A stretch of DNA of 42,636 bases, taken from an uncultured Actinomycetes bacterium. GTDB lineage: Bacteria; Actinomycetota; Acidimicrobiia; Acidimicrobiales; Microtrichaceae. Positions 32,289-40,005 of this stretch are shown piece by piece. Position 1 is the first letter of the stretch, and the number at the start of each line of letters is the position of its first letter. The notes under the pieces are model-generated. The model was not told the origin of the DNA. It did no database searches and saw nothing but the letters and a program-made list of their open reading frames with translations. The stretch is taken from NCBI GenBank assembly GCA_903852755.1, contig CAINRS010000069.1, positions 1 to 42,636 of the forward strand. Direction: 5' to 3'. Made by a program: the position numbers and the translations under genes.

Positions 32289-33010
32289 GAACGGTCCCGT
32301 GTCGCGGTGAGCAGCTGGGCGATCCCGCCGGACAGCAGGGTCCGTTCGGCGTCCCGGAACCCGTGGCGCTCGAAGGTCGCCCGCAGCTCGGGCCACGGCG
32401 GGAGGTAGGCGACCGACCGGGGCAGGTAGCGGTAGGCCGATCCGTCCGACAGGAGTCCCCCGATCACGGGGACGACCCGGCCGAAGTACACGGCGTGCCC
32501 CGCGCGCAGCACCGGATTGGGCGGCTCTGCGACCTCGAGCACCGCGACCCGTCCGCCGTGGCGGACCACTCGGGCGAGTTCGGCCACGGTGCCGTCGAGG
32601 TCGGTGAAGTTGCGGAGGGCGAACCCGCAGGTGGCGCCGTCGAAGCATCCGTCGTGCACGGGCAGGGCCGCCCCGTCGCACTGCAGCCGGTCGAAGGTCC
32701 GGGCGGCGGCGTCGAGCATCCCGAACGACAGGTCGGCACCCACCGGGACGAGGTGCCGGTCGGCGAGCTCACCGGCGAGATCGCCGGTGCCGCACGCCAG
32801 GTCGAGCACGAGCGACCCGGGAGGCAGGCCGAGGGACCCGACCGTGCGGCGCCGCCAGCCGACGTCCATCCGGAACGTCATCACCCGGTTGACCAGGTCG
32901 TAGCGCGGTGCGATCACGTCGAACATCGCCCGCACGGACCGGGTCTTGTCCTCGCCCGTCGGGAGGGGTTGGTCGGCCCTCGGGATGAGGCTGCGCAGGT
33001 CGTCGCTCAC
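32285..33010 (-). CDS. menG: Demethylmenaquinone methyltransferase
   Basis: A SAM-dependent UbiE/MenG enzyme performing the last menaquinone step. The 241 residues show KTRSVRAMFDVIAPRYDLVNRVMTFRMDVGWRR (the UbiE signature), the SAM motif VLDLACGTGDLA at about 69-80, GADLSFGMLDAA, and CGFALRNFTDLDGTVAELARVVRHGGRVAVLE. The GTG start at 33010 follows TAGGCT by exactly 6 nt, so it is probably leaderless. It is first in a two-gene unit with menF, which puts the last and first pathway steps on one transcript. Confidence 0.95.
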   Translation of the reverse strand: MSDDLRSLIPRADQPLPTGEDKTRSVRAMFDVIAPRYDLVNRVMTFRMDVGWRRRTVGSLGLPPGSLVLDLACGTGDLAGELADRHLVPVGADLSFGMLDAAARTFDRLQCDGAALPVHDGCFDGATCGFALRNFTDLDGTVAELARVVRHGGRVAVLEVAEPPNPVLRAGHAVYFGRVVPVIGGLLSDGSAYRYLPRSVAYLPPWPELRATFERHGFRDAERTLLSGGIAQLLTATRDRS

Positions 33011-33016
33011 GCGGGC

Positions 33017-33022
33017 AGCCTA
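33017..33022 (-). promoter_or_regulatory. Leaderless -10 element for menG-menF
   Basis: On the minus strand TAGGCT is followed by 6 nt and the GTG at 33010. It lies in the 40-bp gap after the HAD gene, so menG-menF can be transcribed independently of the genes upstream. Confidence 0.6.
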
Positions 33023-33050
33023 CGGCGCGGGTGTGGTGGTGCCGGGGCCG

Positions 33051-33671
33051 TCACCGGTGGTCGGGCAGGAGCCCCCGGCGGGCGAGTTCGGTCCGGGCAG
33101 CGGGGGCGTCGGTGAAGCGGAACGCCGCCCAGCCCGCCTCGAGCGCGCCGCGGACGTTGTCGTCGTTGTCGTCGACGAAGGTCGCCTGCTCGGGGGCGAA
33201 GCCGAACCTCGCCTCGCAGATGCGGTAGATCTCCACGTCGGGCTTGCACACACCCACCTCGCCGGAGATCACCACGCCCTCGAGCAGTCCGAGCACCGGG
33301 TACGCCTCGGGGATCCCCTCGAAGCACACCGCCGACCAGTTGGACAGGCCGACGCAGCGGACGTCGTGGGCCAGGAGCTCGGTGATCAGCGCCTCGGTGC
33401 CCGGGTCGGTGGCGCCGAGGCTGTGGCGGAAGTGCTCGACGTACCCGTCGACGACCCACCCGTGCCCCGGGTGTCGGGACTCCATCACGGCACGGACGTC
33501 GGCCAGGTCGGCGCCCCGGTCGAGGTGGAGGTTCGCCTCGAGGTCGAACACCTCCGCGGCGAGCCGTTCGACCTCGTCGGGATCGTCCACGAACCGGGCG
33601 ATCGCGAGTCGCCGGTCCCACGGGATCACCACGTTGCCCAGGTCGAACACCACCACGGCGTCGGGGCTCAC
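33051..33671 (-). CDS. HAD-family hydrolase (YihX-like)
   Basis: A 206-residue phosphatase-type HAD protein. Motif I is VVFDLGNVVIPWD with the nucleophile aspartate; the usual second aspartate is replaced by glycine, as in YihX / epoxide-hydrolase-like HADs. Motif II is VGLSNWS, motif III is the lysine in GVCKPDVEIY, and motif IV is FVDDNDDNVRGALEAGW. A helical cap lies between residues 15 and 85. The likely activity is hydrolysis of a small phosphorylated metabolite; the exact substrate is unknown. The GTG start at 33671 overlaps the acyl-CoA synthetase stop in GTGA, so the pair form an operon. Confidence 0.88.
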   Translation of the reverse strand: MSPDAVVVFDLGNVVIPWDRRLAIARFVDDPDEVERLAAEVFDLEANLHLDRGADLADVRAVMESRHPGHGWVVDGYVEHFRHSLGATDPGTEALITELLAHDVRCVGLSNWSAVCFEGIPEAYPVLGLLEGVVISGEVGVCKPDVEIYRICEARFGFAPEQATFVDDNDDNVRGALEAGWAAFRFTDAPAARTELARRGLLPDHR

Positions 33672-35314
33672 GTCGCCACCGCCTGCTCCCGTGCCCACCG
33701 GTAGTCGGCCTTGCCGCTCGCAGACCGCTGGACCTCCGCCCGGCGCACGAGGGCCTTGGGGAGCTTGAACCGGGCGACGTGACGGGCCGCCTCCTCGAGG
33801 AGGTCGACGTCCGATGCGGTCGCCCCCGCCCGGACCTGGACGACGGCCACGACCTCGTCCCCCCACCGCTCGGACGGTCGACTCGTGACCACGCAGTCGA
33901 CCACGGCGGGATGGTGGAGCAACGCCTGTTCGACCTCCTCGGCGTAGACCTTCTCGCCGCCGGTGTTGATGGTCGCAGCATCACGGCCGAGCAGCTCGAT
34001 GCTCCCGTCCCGCAGCAGGCGGACGCGGTCACCGGGGACGGCGTGGCGCACCCCGGACACGACCGGGAAGGTCCGGGCCGTCCGCTCGGCGTCGTCGAGG
34101 TACCCGATCGGGACGCGGCCCGTCTGGGCCAGCCAGCCGACGCCGTCGTGCCCCGGATCGAGCACCCCGTCCAGCTCGTCGGCGAGCACGACGGTGTTGG
34201 GTCCCGGTTCGAAGCACCGGTCGTCGGCGACGCTGCCCACGGTGGCCACCCGGTTGGCCTGCTGCCCGGTCTCGGAGGCACCGAGCCCGTCGAGCAGGAC
34301 GACGCTCGGGAGCGCCCGGAGCAGTCGGTCGGCCACTCCGGACGACAGCGGAGCGCCCCCGGAGACCACGGCGAGCAGCGTCGGCAGGTCCCGTGGGCGC
34401 CGTTCGAGCTCGTCCACGAGCGGTCGGCCGAACGCATCACCGACGATCAGGAGCACCTCGACGCCGTGACGTTCGACCGCGTCCAGGGTGGCCCGTGCGT
34501 CGAAGTGGCCGCCGTGGTCCCCGAGCACGACCGTGTCGCCGTTGGCGAACGCGCTGAACGCGAGCCAGTGCGCGGCGCCGTGCATGAACGGTGAGGCGGG
34601 GAGCAGTCGGGTGCCGCCCTCCCGGGCGTTGGCGGCCAGGGCGTCGAGGTCGGGCCACTCGGTCTGGTCGACCAGCCGTCGCCCGCCGAGCGATGCCACG
34701 AAGATGTCGGCCTGTCGCCACAGCACGCCCTTGGGCATGCCGGTCGTGCCGCCGGTGTAGATGAGGTACAGGTCGTCCGGTGACCACGCGGCGCGCACCG
34801 TGTCGTCGAGCTGGTCGTCGGCACCCTCGAGCGCCTCCTCGTACCACTCGGCACCGTCGAGGAGCGGGTGGCCGCTGCCGTCGTCGACCTGGAGCAGCAC
34901 GGCGAGTCGGGGGAGCCGGGGCCGGACCTCGGCGAGGACCGGTGCGAGCTCCGAGTGGAACACGATCCCCCGGGCGTCGGCGTCGCGGAGCAGGTACTCG
35001 AGCTCCTCGGCCACGTACCGGTAGTTCACGTTGAACGGTACGACGCGCGCCCGGAACGCGCCGGACATCGCCTCGAGGTACTCGGCGCAGTTGTGCAGCA
35101 GCACGGCGACGTGGTCCTGTCCCGACTGGTGCCCCTCCAGTGTGTCCCGTGGCGTCACGTGGCCGAGGCCCCGGTCGAGCAGCACTCGGGCGAGCCGACG
35201 GCTGCGCGATCCGAACTCGCGGTAGCTGAGGGTCCGGGCGTCGGTGACGATGCAGGGACGGTCCGGTACGACTGACTCGACCGCCTCGAGCACCGAGGCG
35301 AGGTTGAACTCCAC
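33668..35314 (-). CDS. Acyl-CoA synthetase (FadD-like)
   Basis: A 548-residue adenylate-forming enzyme. Motifs are YLIYTGGTTGMPKGVLWR (P-loop), ASPFMHGAAHWLAF, VSGGAPLSSGV, LDGLGASETGQQ, the GRDAATINTGGEKVYAEEVEQALLHHPAV hinge and the C-terminal ligase lysine in RSASGKADYRWA. It resembles actinobacterial FadD3/FadD19-type ligases that activate fatty acid or steroid side-chain acids; the substrate is not determined. The start is GTG 35314, with GGAGG five bases upstream and the family start VEFNLASVLEAVESVVPDRP. It heads a two-gene operon with the HAD gene. MaoC and LLM genes lie 3 kb away and could belong to the same catabolic theme. Confidence 0.9.
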   Translation of the reverse strand: MEFNLASVLEAVESVVPDRPCIVTDARTLSYREFGSRSRRLARVLLDRGLGHVTPRDTLEGHQSGQDHVAVLLHNCAEYLEAMSGAFRARVVPFNVNYRYVAEELEYLLRDADARGIVFHSELAPVLAEVRPRLPRLAVLLQVDDGSGHPLLDGAEWYEEALEGADDQLDDTVRAAWSPDDLYLIYTGGTTGMPKGVLWRQADIFVASLGGRRLVDQTEWPDLDALAANAREGGTRLLPASPFMHGAAHWLAFSAFANGDTVVLGDHGGHFDARATLDAVERHGVEVLLIVGDAFGRPLVDELERRPRDLPTLLAVVSGGAPLSSGVADRLLRALPSVVLLDGLGASETGQQANRVATVGSVADDRCFEPGPNTVVLADELDGVLDPGHDGVGWLAQTGRVPIGYLDDAERTARTFPVVSGVRHAVPGDRVRLLRDGSIELLGRDAATINTGGEKVYAEEVEQALLHHPAVVDCVVTSRPSERWGDEVVAVVQVRAGATASDVDLLEEAARHVARFKLPKALVRRAEVQRSASGKADYRWAREQAVAT

Positions 35315-35346
35315 GCGGGCCTCCGGATCGCACCTGCCGGAGCCTG

Positions 35347-35352
35347 ATGTTA
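35347..35352 (-). promoter_or_regulatory. -10 element for the acyl-CoA synthetase operon
   Basis: On the minus strand TAACAT lies 32 nt before GTG 35314. It implies a ~25-nt leader with GGAGG at 35324-35320, an example of a leadered gene in this genome. Confidence 0.45.
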
Positions 35353-35390
35353 GGACCGTCCCGTCGAGGTCCCCCACTCCGTGACGTCGC

Positions 35391-36950
35391 TCAGCAGGTC
35401 GTGCCCGGGGCCGGGACGGTCAGGTCGATCAGGTAGCGGTCGACGATCCGGTCCACGCACGGCGTCCCCCCGTAGGCGGTGTGCCCGTCGGACTCCACCG
35501 TCAGCAGCACGGCGTTCGGGGTGCGGGCGGCCACGGCCTCAGCATTGGCGAAGGGGGTCGCCGGGTCGCCGGTGCTCCCCACCACCAGGATCGGCGGGAG
35601 GGTCGGGTCCGCGGGTGGGGTCCGCTCCGTGGTCGCCTCGACCGGCCACGTGGCGCACGGCAGCATCTCGTTGGCAACGGCCGCTCCGAACCGGGGGGCG
35701 GCGGCCGCTGCGGCGGCGGCGAACTCGCGGAACTCCTCGGGACCTGACGGCGGGGCGTCGTCGGTGCAGACCACCGCGGCGTACGCCGGGTAGCCGCCGA
35801 AGTCGTAGTAGCTCTGGGCCAGGCCCTCGAGGGCCGTGGTGTCACCCTGTTCGGCGCGTGCGAGCGCCGGACCGAGTTCCGCCCACCCGTCGGTCAGGTA
35901 CGACGAGTACGTCGCTCCCACGACCACGTCGCTCGGGCCGAACGATCCTCCGGGTCGGCCGATCGAGCCGGCCTCGGCGCCGGCGAGCACGCGGTCGTAG
36001 GCGGCCGCGAGGTCGTCCACCCCGCACGACTCGGGACCGGCGGCCGCGCACGCCCGGGCCCCGGCGTCGAAGGCCCGCTCGAACCCGACGGCCTGCTCGG
36101 TGAGGAACTGCGTGAACCCGAGGGTCGGGTCCACGACTCCGTCGAGGACCATGGCGCGGATCCGGTCGGGGAACCTGGCCGCGTACTCCGAACCGATGCG
36201 GGTGCCGTAGGAGAACCCCACGTAGTTCAGCGGACCGTCGCGCAGCGCGAGCCGGATGGCCTCGAGGTCGCGGGTGACCTCGGCGGTGCCGACGTGGGGC
36301 AGGAGCGGGGCCGAGGCCGACGCGGCGCACTCGCTGCTGATCGCCGCCGCAGCCCCGTCGAGCGCGGCGGCCTCGGCCGGGTCGTCCGGACTGGAGTCGA
36401 GCGCCGTGAACGCGTCGACGCCGGAGTCGCAGTCGATGCCCTGCGACCGGCCCACGCCCCGGGGGTCCCAGCTCACCGTGTCGAAGCGTCGTCCCGTGGC
36501 CGGGGTCAGCGGCAGGGAGGCGAGGAACTCCAGACCCGAGCCTCCGGGTCCGCCGGGGTTGGTGACCAGGGATCCGATCCGGTCCCCGGTCGCCCGGATC
36601 CGCCCCAGGGCCAGGTCGATCGTCGGGCCGTCCGGTTCGGACCAGTCGAGGGGGACCGGCAGGGTGGCGCACTCGAGTTGGTCGCCGCCCGCCGGACACG
36701 GTCCCCACTCGAGTTCCGGAGCCTCCCAGCCGTCCGGGAAGCCGGACCCGGGTCGGTTCGGTGGGGGGAGCGTGCTCGACGGTGCAGGATCGGTTCCGGG
36801 GACGGCAGTGGTCGTCGACGTGCCGTCGCTCCGGTCGTCGAACCGGGCGCTGCACGCCGCACCGCCTGTGGCGAGCAGGCCGGCCACGGCGAGCAGGCCG
36901 GCCACGGCGAGCAGGCGGGAGGCGACGGGTGCGGTGCGCGGAGGACCCAC
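35391..36950 (-). CDS. Secreted alpha/beta-hydrolase peptidase (TAP-like, S33 type)
   Basis: A 519-residue exported protein. An N-terminal signal segment is made of three six-residue repeats (LLAVAG, LLAVAG, LLATGG) followed by AACSARF. A lipid anchor on that cysteine is possible, but the lipobox is imperfect. A Thr/Pro-rich linker leads to the catalytic domain: VTNPGGPGGSGLEFL (oxyanion), SWDPRGVGRS, the nucleophile S247 in GFSYGTRIG, VLDGVVDP, and the TAP-like C-terminal domain with ILVVGSTGDPATPFANA (Asp) and SDGHTAYGG (His). Streptomyces homologues are tripeptidyl or aminopeptidases (SlpD/E type). GTG 36950 follows TACGCT by 6 nt. It is divergent from the LLM gene. Confidence 0.9.
   Translation of the reverse strand: MGPPRTAPVASRLLAVAGLLAVAGLLATGGAACSARFDDRSDGTSTTTAVPGTDPAPSSTLPPPNRPGSGFPDGWEAPELEWGPCPAGGDQLECATLPVPLDWSEPDGPTIDLALGRIRATGDRIGSLVTNPGGPGGSGLEFLASLPLTPATGRRFDTVSWDPRGVGRSQGIDCDSGVDAFTALDSSPDDPAEAAALDGAAAAISSECAASASAPLLPHVGTAEVTRDLEAIRLALRDGPLNYVGFSYGTRIGSEYAARFPDRIRAMVLDGVVDPTLGFTQFLTEQAVGFERAFDAGARACAAAGPESCGVDDLAAAYDRVLAGAEAGSIGRPGGSFGPSDVVVGATYSSYLTDGWAELGPALARAEQGDTTALEGLAQSYYDFGGYPAYAAVVCTDDAPPSGPEEFREFAAAAAAAAPRFGAAVANEMLPCATWPVEATTERTPPADPTLPPILVVGSTGDPATPFANAEAVAARTPNAVLLTVESDGHTAYGGTPCVDRIVDRYLIDLTVPAPGTTC
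36861..36914 (-). repeat. 18-bp in-frame repeat in the signal peptide of the TAP peptidase
   Basis: Three 18-bp units encode LLAVAG, LLAVAG and LLATGG. The first two are identical and the third diverges at its end. The repeat forms the hydrophobic core of the signal peptide, so copy number would set its length. Confidence 0.8.
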
Positions 36951-36956
36951 GTCCCG

Positions 36957-36973
36957 AGCGTAGGGCCTACGAT
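36957..36973. promoter_or_regulatory. Back-to-back leaderless -10 elements (TAP peptidase and LLM gene)
   Basis: TACGCT on the minus strand (36962-36957) lies 6 nt from GTG 36950, and TACGAT on the plus strand (36968-36973) lies 6 nt from ATG 36980. They are the two arms of the near-palindrome CGTAGG-G-CCTACG, so the start codons are only 29 bp apart. Confidence 0.6.
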
Positions 36974-36979
36974 CCGCCG

Positions 36980-37933
36980 ATGATCTTCGGAGTGTTCGCA
37001 CCGCAGGGTTGGAAGACCGAGCTCGCCGGTGTCGACGGCGCAGCGGCGCAGTGGGAGGTGACCCGGTCCACGGCGCTCGTCGCCGAGCAGCTCGGCTTCG
37101 ACTCCGTGTGGGTCTACGACCACTTCCACAACGTCCCGGCCCCGTCGCACGAGGCGGTGTTCGAGTGCTGGACCACGATGGCGGCGCTCGCCGAGGCCAC
37201 CGAGACGATCCGTCTGGGGCAGATGGTGAGCTGCGCCGGGTACCGCAACCCGGGACTCGTCGCCAAGGTCGCCGCCACGGTCGACGTGATCTCGGGTGGC
37301 CGGCTCGACTGGGGGATCGGTGCCGGGTGGTACGACGGTGAGTACCGGGCCTACGGCTACGACTACCCGTCCAACGCGGACCGGATCCGGATGCTCCGGG
37401 AGACCGTCGAGATCGTGAAGCTCATGTGGAGCGAACCGGACGCCACCTACGAGGGGCGGCACTTCAGCGTCACGGGGGCCCAGTGCGACCCGAAGCCACT
37501 GCAGGACCCCCACCCGCCCGTCTGGATCGGCGGCGGCGGCGAGCAGCTGACGCTGCGGGTGGTCGCCCGCCACGCCGATGCATCCAACTTCGGGGGCAAG
37601 CCCGACGAGTTCGCACACAAGGTCGACGTCCTGCGCGGCCACTGTGACGCGGTCGGCCGTGACCCCGACGAGATCACCATGACGTGGTCTCCCGAGGTGT
37701 TCATCCGCTCGACCGAGCAGGAGATCCTCGATGCCGGCACGCAGAGCCTGTGGGGTGAGCCGTTCGAGTCCTGGCGGGCCGGCAACCTGGTCGGAACCCC
37801 GGAGCAGGTGTGCGAGCGGCTGGCCGAGTACCGGGACCTCGGCTGCGGCGGTGTCGTGCCGTGGTGTTCGGACTACCCGGAGCTCGAGACGCTGCACCTG
37901 CTCGCCGAGCACGTGGTCGGCGAGTTCCGCTGA
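36980..37933 (+). CDS. LLM-class flavin/F420-dependent oxidoreductase
   Basis: A 317-residue TIM-barrel protein of the luciferase-like monooxygenase superfamily. It shows AEQLGFDSVWVYDHFHNVP, AALAEATETIRLGQMVSCAGYRNPGLVAKVAATVDVISGGRLDWGIGAGWYDGEYRAYGYDYPS, KPLQDPHPPVWIGGGGEQLTLRVVARHAD and GTPEQVCERLAEYRDLGCGG. The GRLDWGIGAGW segment and the absence of an FMN-specific pattern suggest F420 use, as in many actinobacterial members, but the cofactor is an inference. The substrate is unknown. ATG 36980 follows TACGAT by 6 nt. It converges on the MaoC gene with 13 bp between the stops. Confidence 0.88.
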   Translation: MIFGVFAPQGWKTELAGVDGAAAQWEVTRSTALVAEQLGFDSVWVYDHFHNVPAPSHEAVFECWTTMAALAEATETIRLGQMVSCAGYRNPGLVAKVAATVDVISGGRLDWGIGAGWYDGEYRAYGYDYPSNADRIRMLRETVEIVKLMWSEPDATYEGRHFSVTGAQCDPKPLQDPHPPVWIGGGGEQLTLRVVARHADASNFGGKPDEFAHKVDVLRGHCDAVGRDPDEITMTWSPEVFIRSTEQEILDAGTQSLWGEPFESWRAGNLVGTPEQVCERLAEYRDLGCGGVVPWCSDYPELETLHLLAEHVVGEFR

Positions 37934-37946
37934 GGGACCCGTCCGG

Positions 37947-38408
37947 TCACTCGGCGTAGCGGAAGATGATCTCCGCCACGCAGGCGGGCCGGTCGGCGCC
38001 CTCGACCTCGAACGTGAACGTCATGTGGATCTGCGCCCAGCCGCCGTCGAGCACCTTGACCTCGTCGAGCGCGGCACCGAGGCGCAGACGTGAGCCGACC
38101 GGCACCGGCGAGACGAAGCGCACCTTGCCCAGCCCGTAGTTCACGCCCATCGTCACGCCCGTGACGTGCAGGATCTGCGGCATGAGCGCCGGTCCGAGCG
38201 ACAGGGTCAGGTAGCCGTGGGCGATCGGTCCGCCGAAGGGGGACTCCGCAGCGGCCCGCTCCGGGTCGACGTGGATCCACTGGTGGTCACCGGTGGCGTC
38301 CGCGAAGGTGTTCACCCGTTCCTGGGTGATCTCCATCCAGTCGGAGTACCCGAGGTGGGAACCGACGAGTTCGGTGAGTCCTGCGATGCCGTTCACGCTG
38401 GTGGCCAT
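37947..38408 (-). CDS. MaoC-like (R)-specific enoyl-CoA hydratase
   Basis: A 153-residue single hot-dog protein. The hydratase-2 motif D-x4-H is in FADATGDHQWIHVDPERA, followed by FGGPIAHGYLTLSLGPALMPQ. These supply the catalytic Asp and His and the hydration dyad of this family. Relatives hydrate trans-2-enoyl-CoA to (R)-3-hydroxyacyl-CoA. ATG 38408 is chosen; CATGAT, a TANNNT-like hexamer, lies 6 nt upstream. A GTG at 38426 would add six residues. It may act with the acyl-CoA synthetase 5 kb away, but no direct linkage is visible. The next minus-strand gene upstream is the small membrane protein, 27 bp away. Confidence 0.9.
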   Translation of the reverse strand: MATSVNGIAGLTELVGSHLGYSDWMEITQERVNTFADATGDHQWIHVDPERAAAESPFGGPIAHGYLTLSLGPALMPQILHVTGVTMGVNYGLGKVRFVSPVPVGSRLRLGAALDEVKVLDGGWAQIHMTFTFEVEGADRPACVAEIIFRYAE

Positions 38409-38435
38409 GACCCGATCATGGCCCACGAGGGTGGC

Positions 38436-38855
38436 TCAGGTGAAGTAGAGCTGCTGGTACTCGCGGGACTGCCGGTGCAACAGCAGGGCGATCAGGGCGT
38501 ACACGAAGATCGCGTTCAGGATCCCGCCGGGCACCAGGTAGTAGAAGACGTTCTCGACCACCGAGCCGTACAGCACGACGATCACGAACCGGACCACGAT
38601 CGGCAGGAACGAGGCCACCACCGCCACCTGGTAGCCCCGCTTCATCTCGTTGGCGACGCCGAAGGCCCCGAAGGCGTTGGCCGCCGCTGCGGCGAGGAAC
38701 ACGATCCGGGCGAACATCCCGTCGGTGGGGATGCCCAGCTCGTTGCCCCAGCCGAGCGCGGCGAGCGCCAGGAAGAACGCGTCGAAGTAGAGCAGGAACT
38801 GGCCGATCACCAGGGTCTGGGGCTGGCGGCTGTTGAACCAGCGTCGTTCGTTCAT
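38436..38855 (-). CDS. Small four-helix membrane protein of unknown function
   Basis: A 139-residue protein with four hydrophobic segments: TLVIGQFLLYFDAFFLALAAL, MFARIVFLAAAAANAFGAFGVAN, VAVVASFLPIVVRFVIVVLYG and LVPGGILNAIFVYALIALLLH. The ends are polar (MNERRWFNSRQPQ and RQSREYQQLYFT). I do not recognise a family motif. The ATG at 38855 has the -10-like CAGACT 7 nt upstream and no Shine-Dalgarno, so it may have its own weak leaderless promoter. It lies between rlmN and the MaoC gene on the same strand. Function is unknown. Confidence 0.75.
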   Translation of the reverse strand: MNERRWFNSRQPQTLVIGQFLLYFDAFFLALAALGWGNELGIPTDGMFARIVFLAAAAANAFGAFGVANEMKRGYQVAVVASFLPIVVRFVIVVLYGSVVENVFYYLVPGGILNAIFVYALIALLLHRQSREYQQLYFT

Positions 38856-38901
38856 GGCCGACAGTCTGGCAGGCGTGTGCCCGGCCGCAGGTGCCGGCAC
38901 C

Positions 38902-40005
38902 TCAGGGGTCGGGACCGACCGGGACGTCGGCGTCGCCCGTGCGTGCCCCGGTGCGGGGGGCGTTCCGGACGGGACCCGCGACGGTGACGGCGTGCCCGGC
39001 CCGGAGCTGTCCGCAGGCGGCGTCGATGTCCCGGCCGCGGGTGTCCCGGATCGTCACCGCCACGCCGGCGGCCGCGAGCCGGTCCCGGAACGCGTGGACC
39101 CGGTTCCGGGAGGAGCCCACGACCGGGTACCCGGGGGTCGGGTTGAGCGGGATCAGGTTCACGTGGGCGGCCAGTCCCCGGGCGATGCGGGCGAGCCGGT
39201 CGGCGTCCTCGTAACGGTCGTTGACCCCGTCGATCAGGGCCCACTCGATGCTCAGGCGCCGTCGGGTCCGTCGCCGGTACTCGTCGCAGGCCTCGACGAG
39301 CTCGGCGAGCGGGTAGCGGCGGTTGATCGGCACGAGCTCGTCACGCAGAGCGTCGTCGGCGGCGTGCAGGGACACGGCGAGCCCAACGGGCAGGTCCGCA
39401 TCGGCGAGTCGTCGGATCCCGGGGACGAGTCCGACGGTCGACACGGTCAGGTGCCGGGCCCCGATGCCGATGTCGCCGTGGAGCCGCTGGAGCGCGCCCC
39501 AGGTGGCCTCGAAGTTGGCGAGCGGCTCGCCCATCCCCATGAACACGACGTTGGACACCCGACGGTCGCCGGCGGCCCACTGCGCCCGGACGACCTGTTC
39601 GACGATCTCCCCGACGGTGAGGTGCCGCTCGAATCCCGCCTGCCCGGTCGCGCAGAATCCGCACGCCATCGCACACCCCGCCTGGGTCGACACGCAGACG
39701 GTCGTCCGGTCCGGGTAGTGCATGAGCACCGTCTCGACCGCGGCGCCGTCGTGGAGCCTCCACAGCCACTTGGTGGTGGCACCGTCATCCGTCCGCTGCT
39801 CGGCGGTGGCGGTCAGCGCCGTCGGGAGGTCCGCGGCCAGGCGTTCCCGCAGCGCACCGGGTAGGCCGGTGACGTCCTCGAGCGGTCGACCCTGTCGGTA
39901 CAGCCCGTCCCAGAGCTGGCCGATCCGGTAGGCGGGTTCACCGTCGAGCAGCGACGCGAGCGTGTCGCGGTCGGGGTCGTAGCGGGTGAGGTCTCCCGGA
40001 GTCAC
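38902..40005 (-). CDS. rlmN: 23S rRNA (adenine2503-C2)-methyltransferase (dual-specificity)
   Basis: A radical-SAM enzyme that methylates C2 of A2503 in 23S rRNA and A37 of some tRNAs. The 367 residues show the N-terminal YRIGQLWDGLYRQG accessory domain, STQAGCAMACGFCATGQAGFERHL with the C-x3-C-x2-C cluster motif, VVFMGMGEPLANFE, SLHAADDALRDELVPINRRYP, and the C-terminal IRDTRGRDIDAACGQL with the cysteine that forms the protein-RNA crosslink intermediate. GTG 40005 overlaps the stop of the mshD-like gene in GTGA, so the two are coupled. All catalytic cysteines are present. Confidence 0.96.
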   Translation of the reverse strand: MTPGDLTRYDPDRDTLASLLDGEPAYRIGQLWDGLYRQGRPLEDVTGLPGALRERLAADLPTALTATAEQRTDDGATTKWLWRLHDGAAVETVLMHYPDRTTVCVSTQAGCAMACGFCATGQAGFERHLTVGEIVEQVVRAQWAAGDRRVSNVVFMGMGEPLANFEATWGALQRLHGDIGIGARHLTVSTVGLVPGIRRLADADLPVGLAVSLHAADDALRDELVPINRRYPLAELVEACDEYRRRTRRRLSIEWALIDGVNDRYEDADRLARIARGLAAHVNLIPLNPTPGYPVVGSSRNRVHAFRDRLAAAGVAVTIRDTRGRDIDAACGQLRAGHAVTVAGPVRNAPRTGARTGDADVPVGPDP

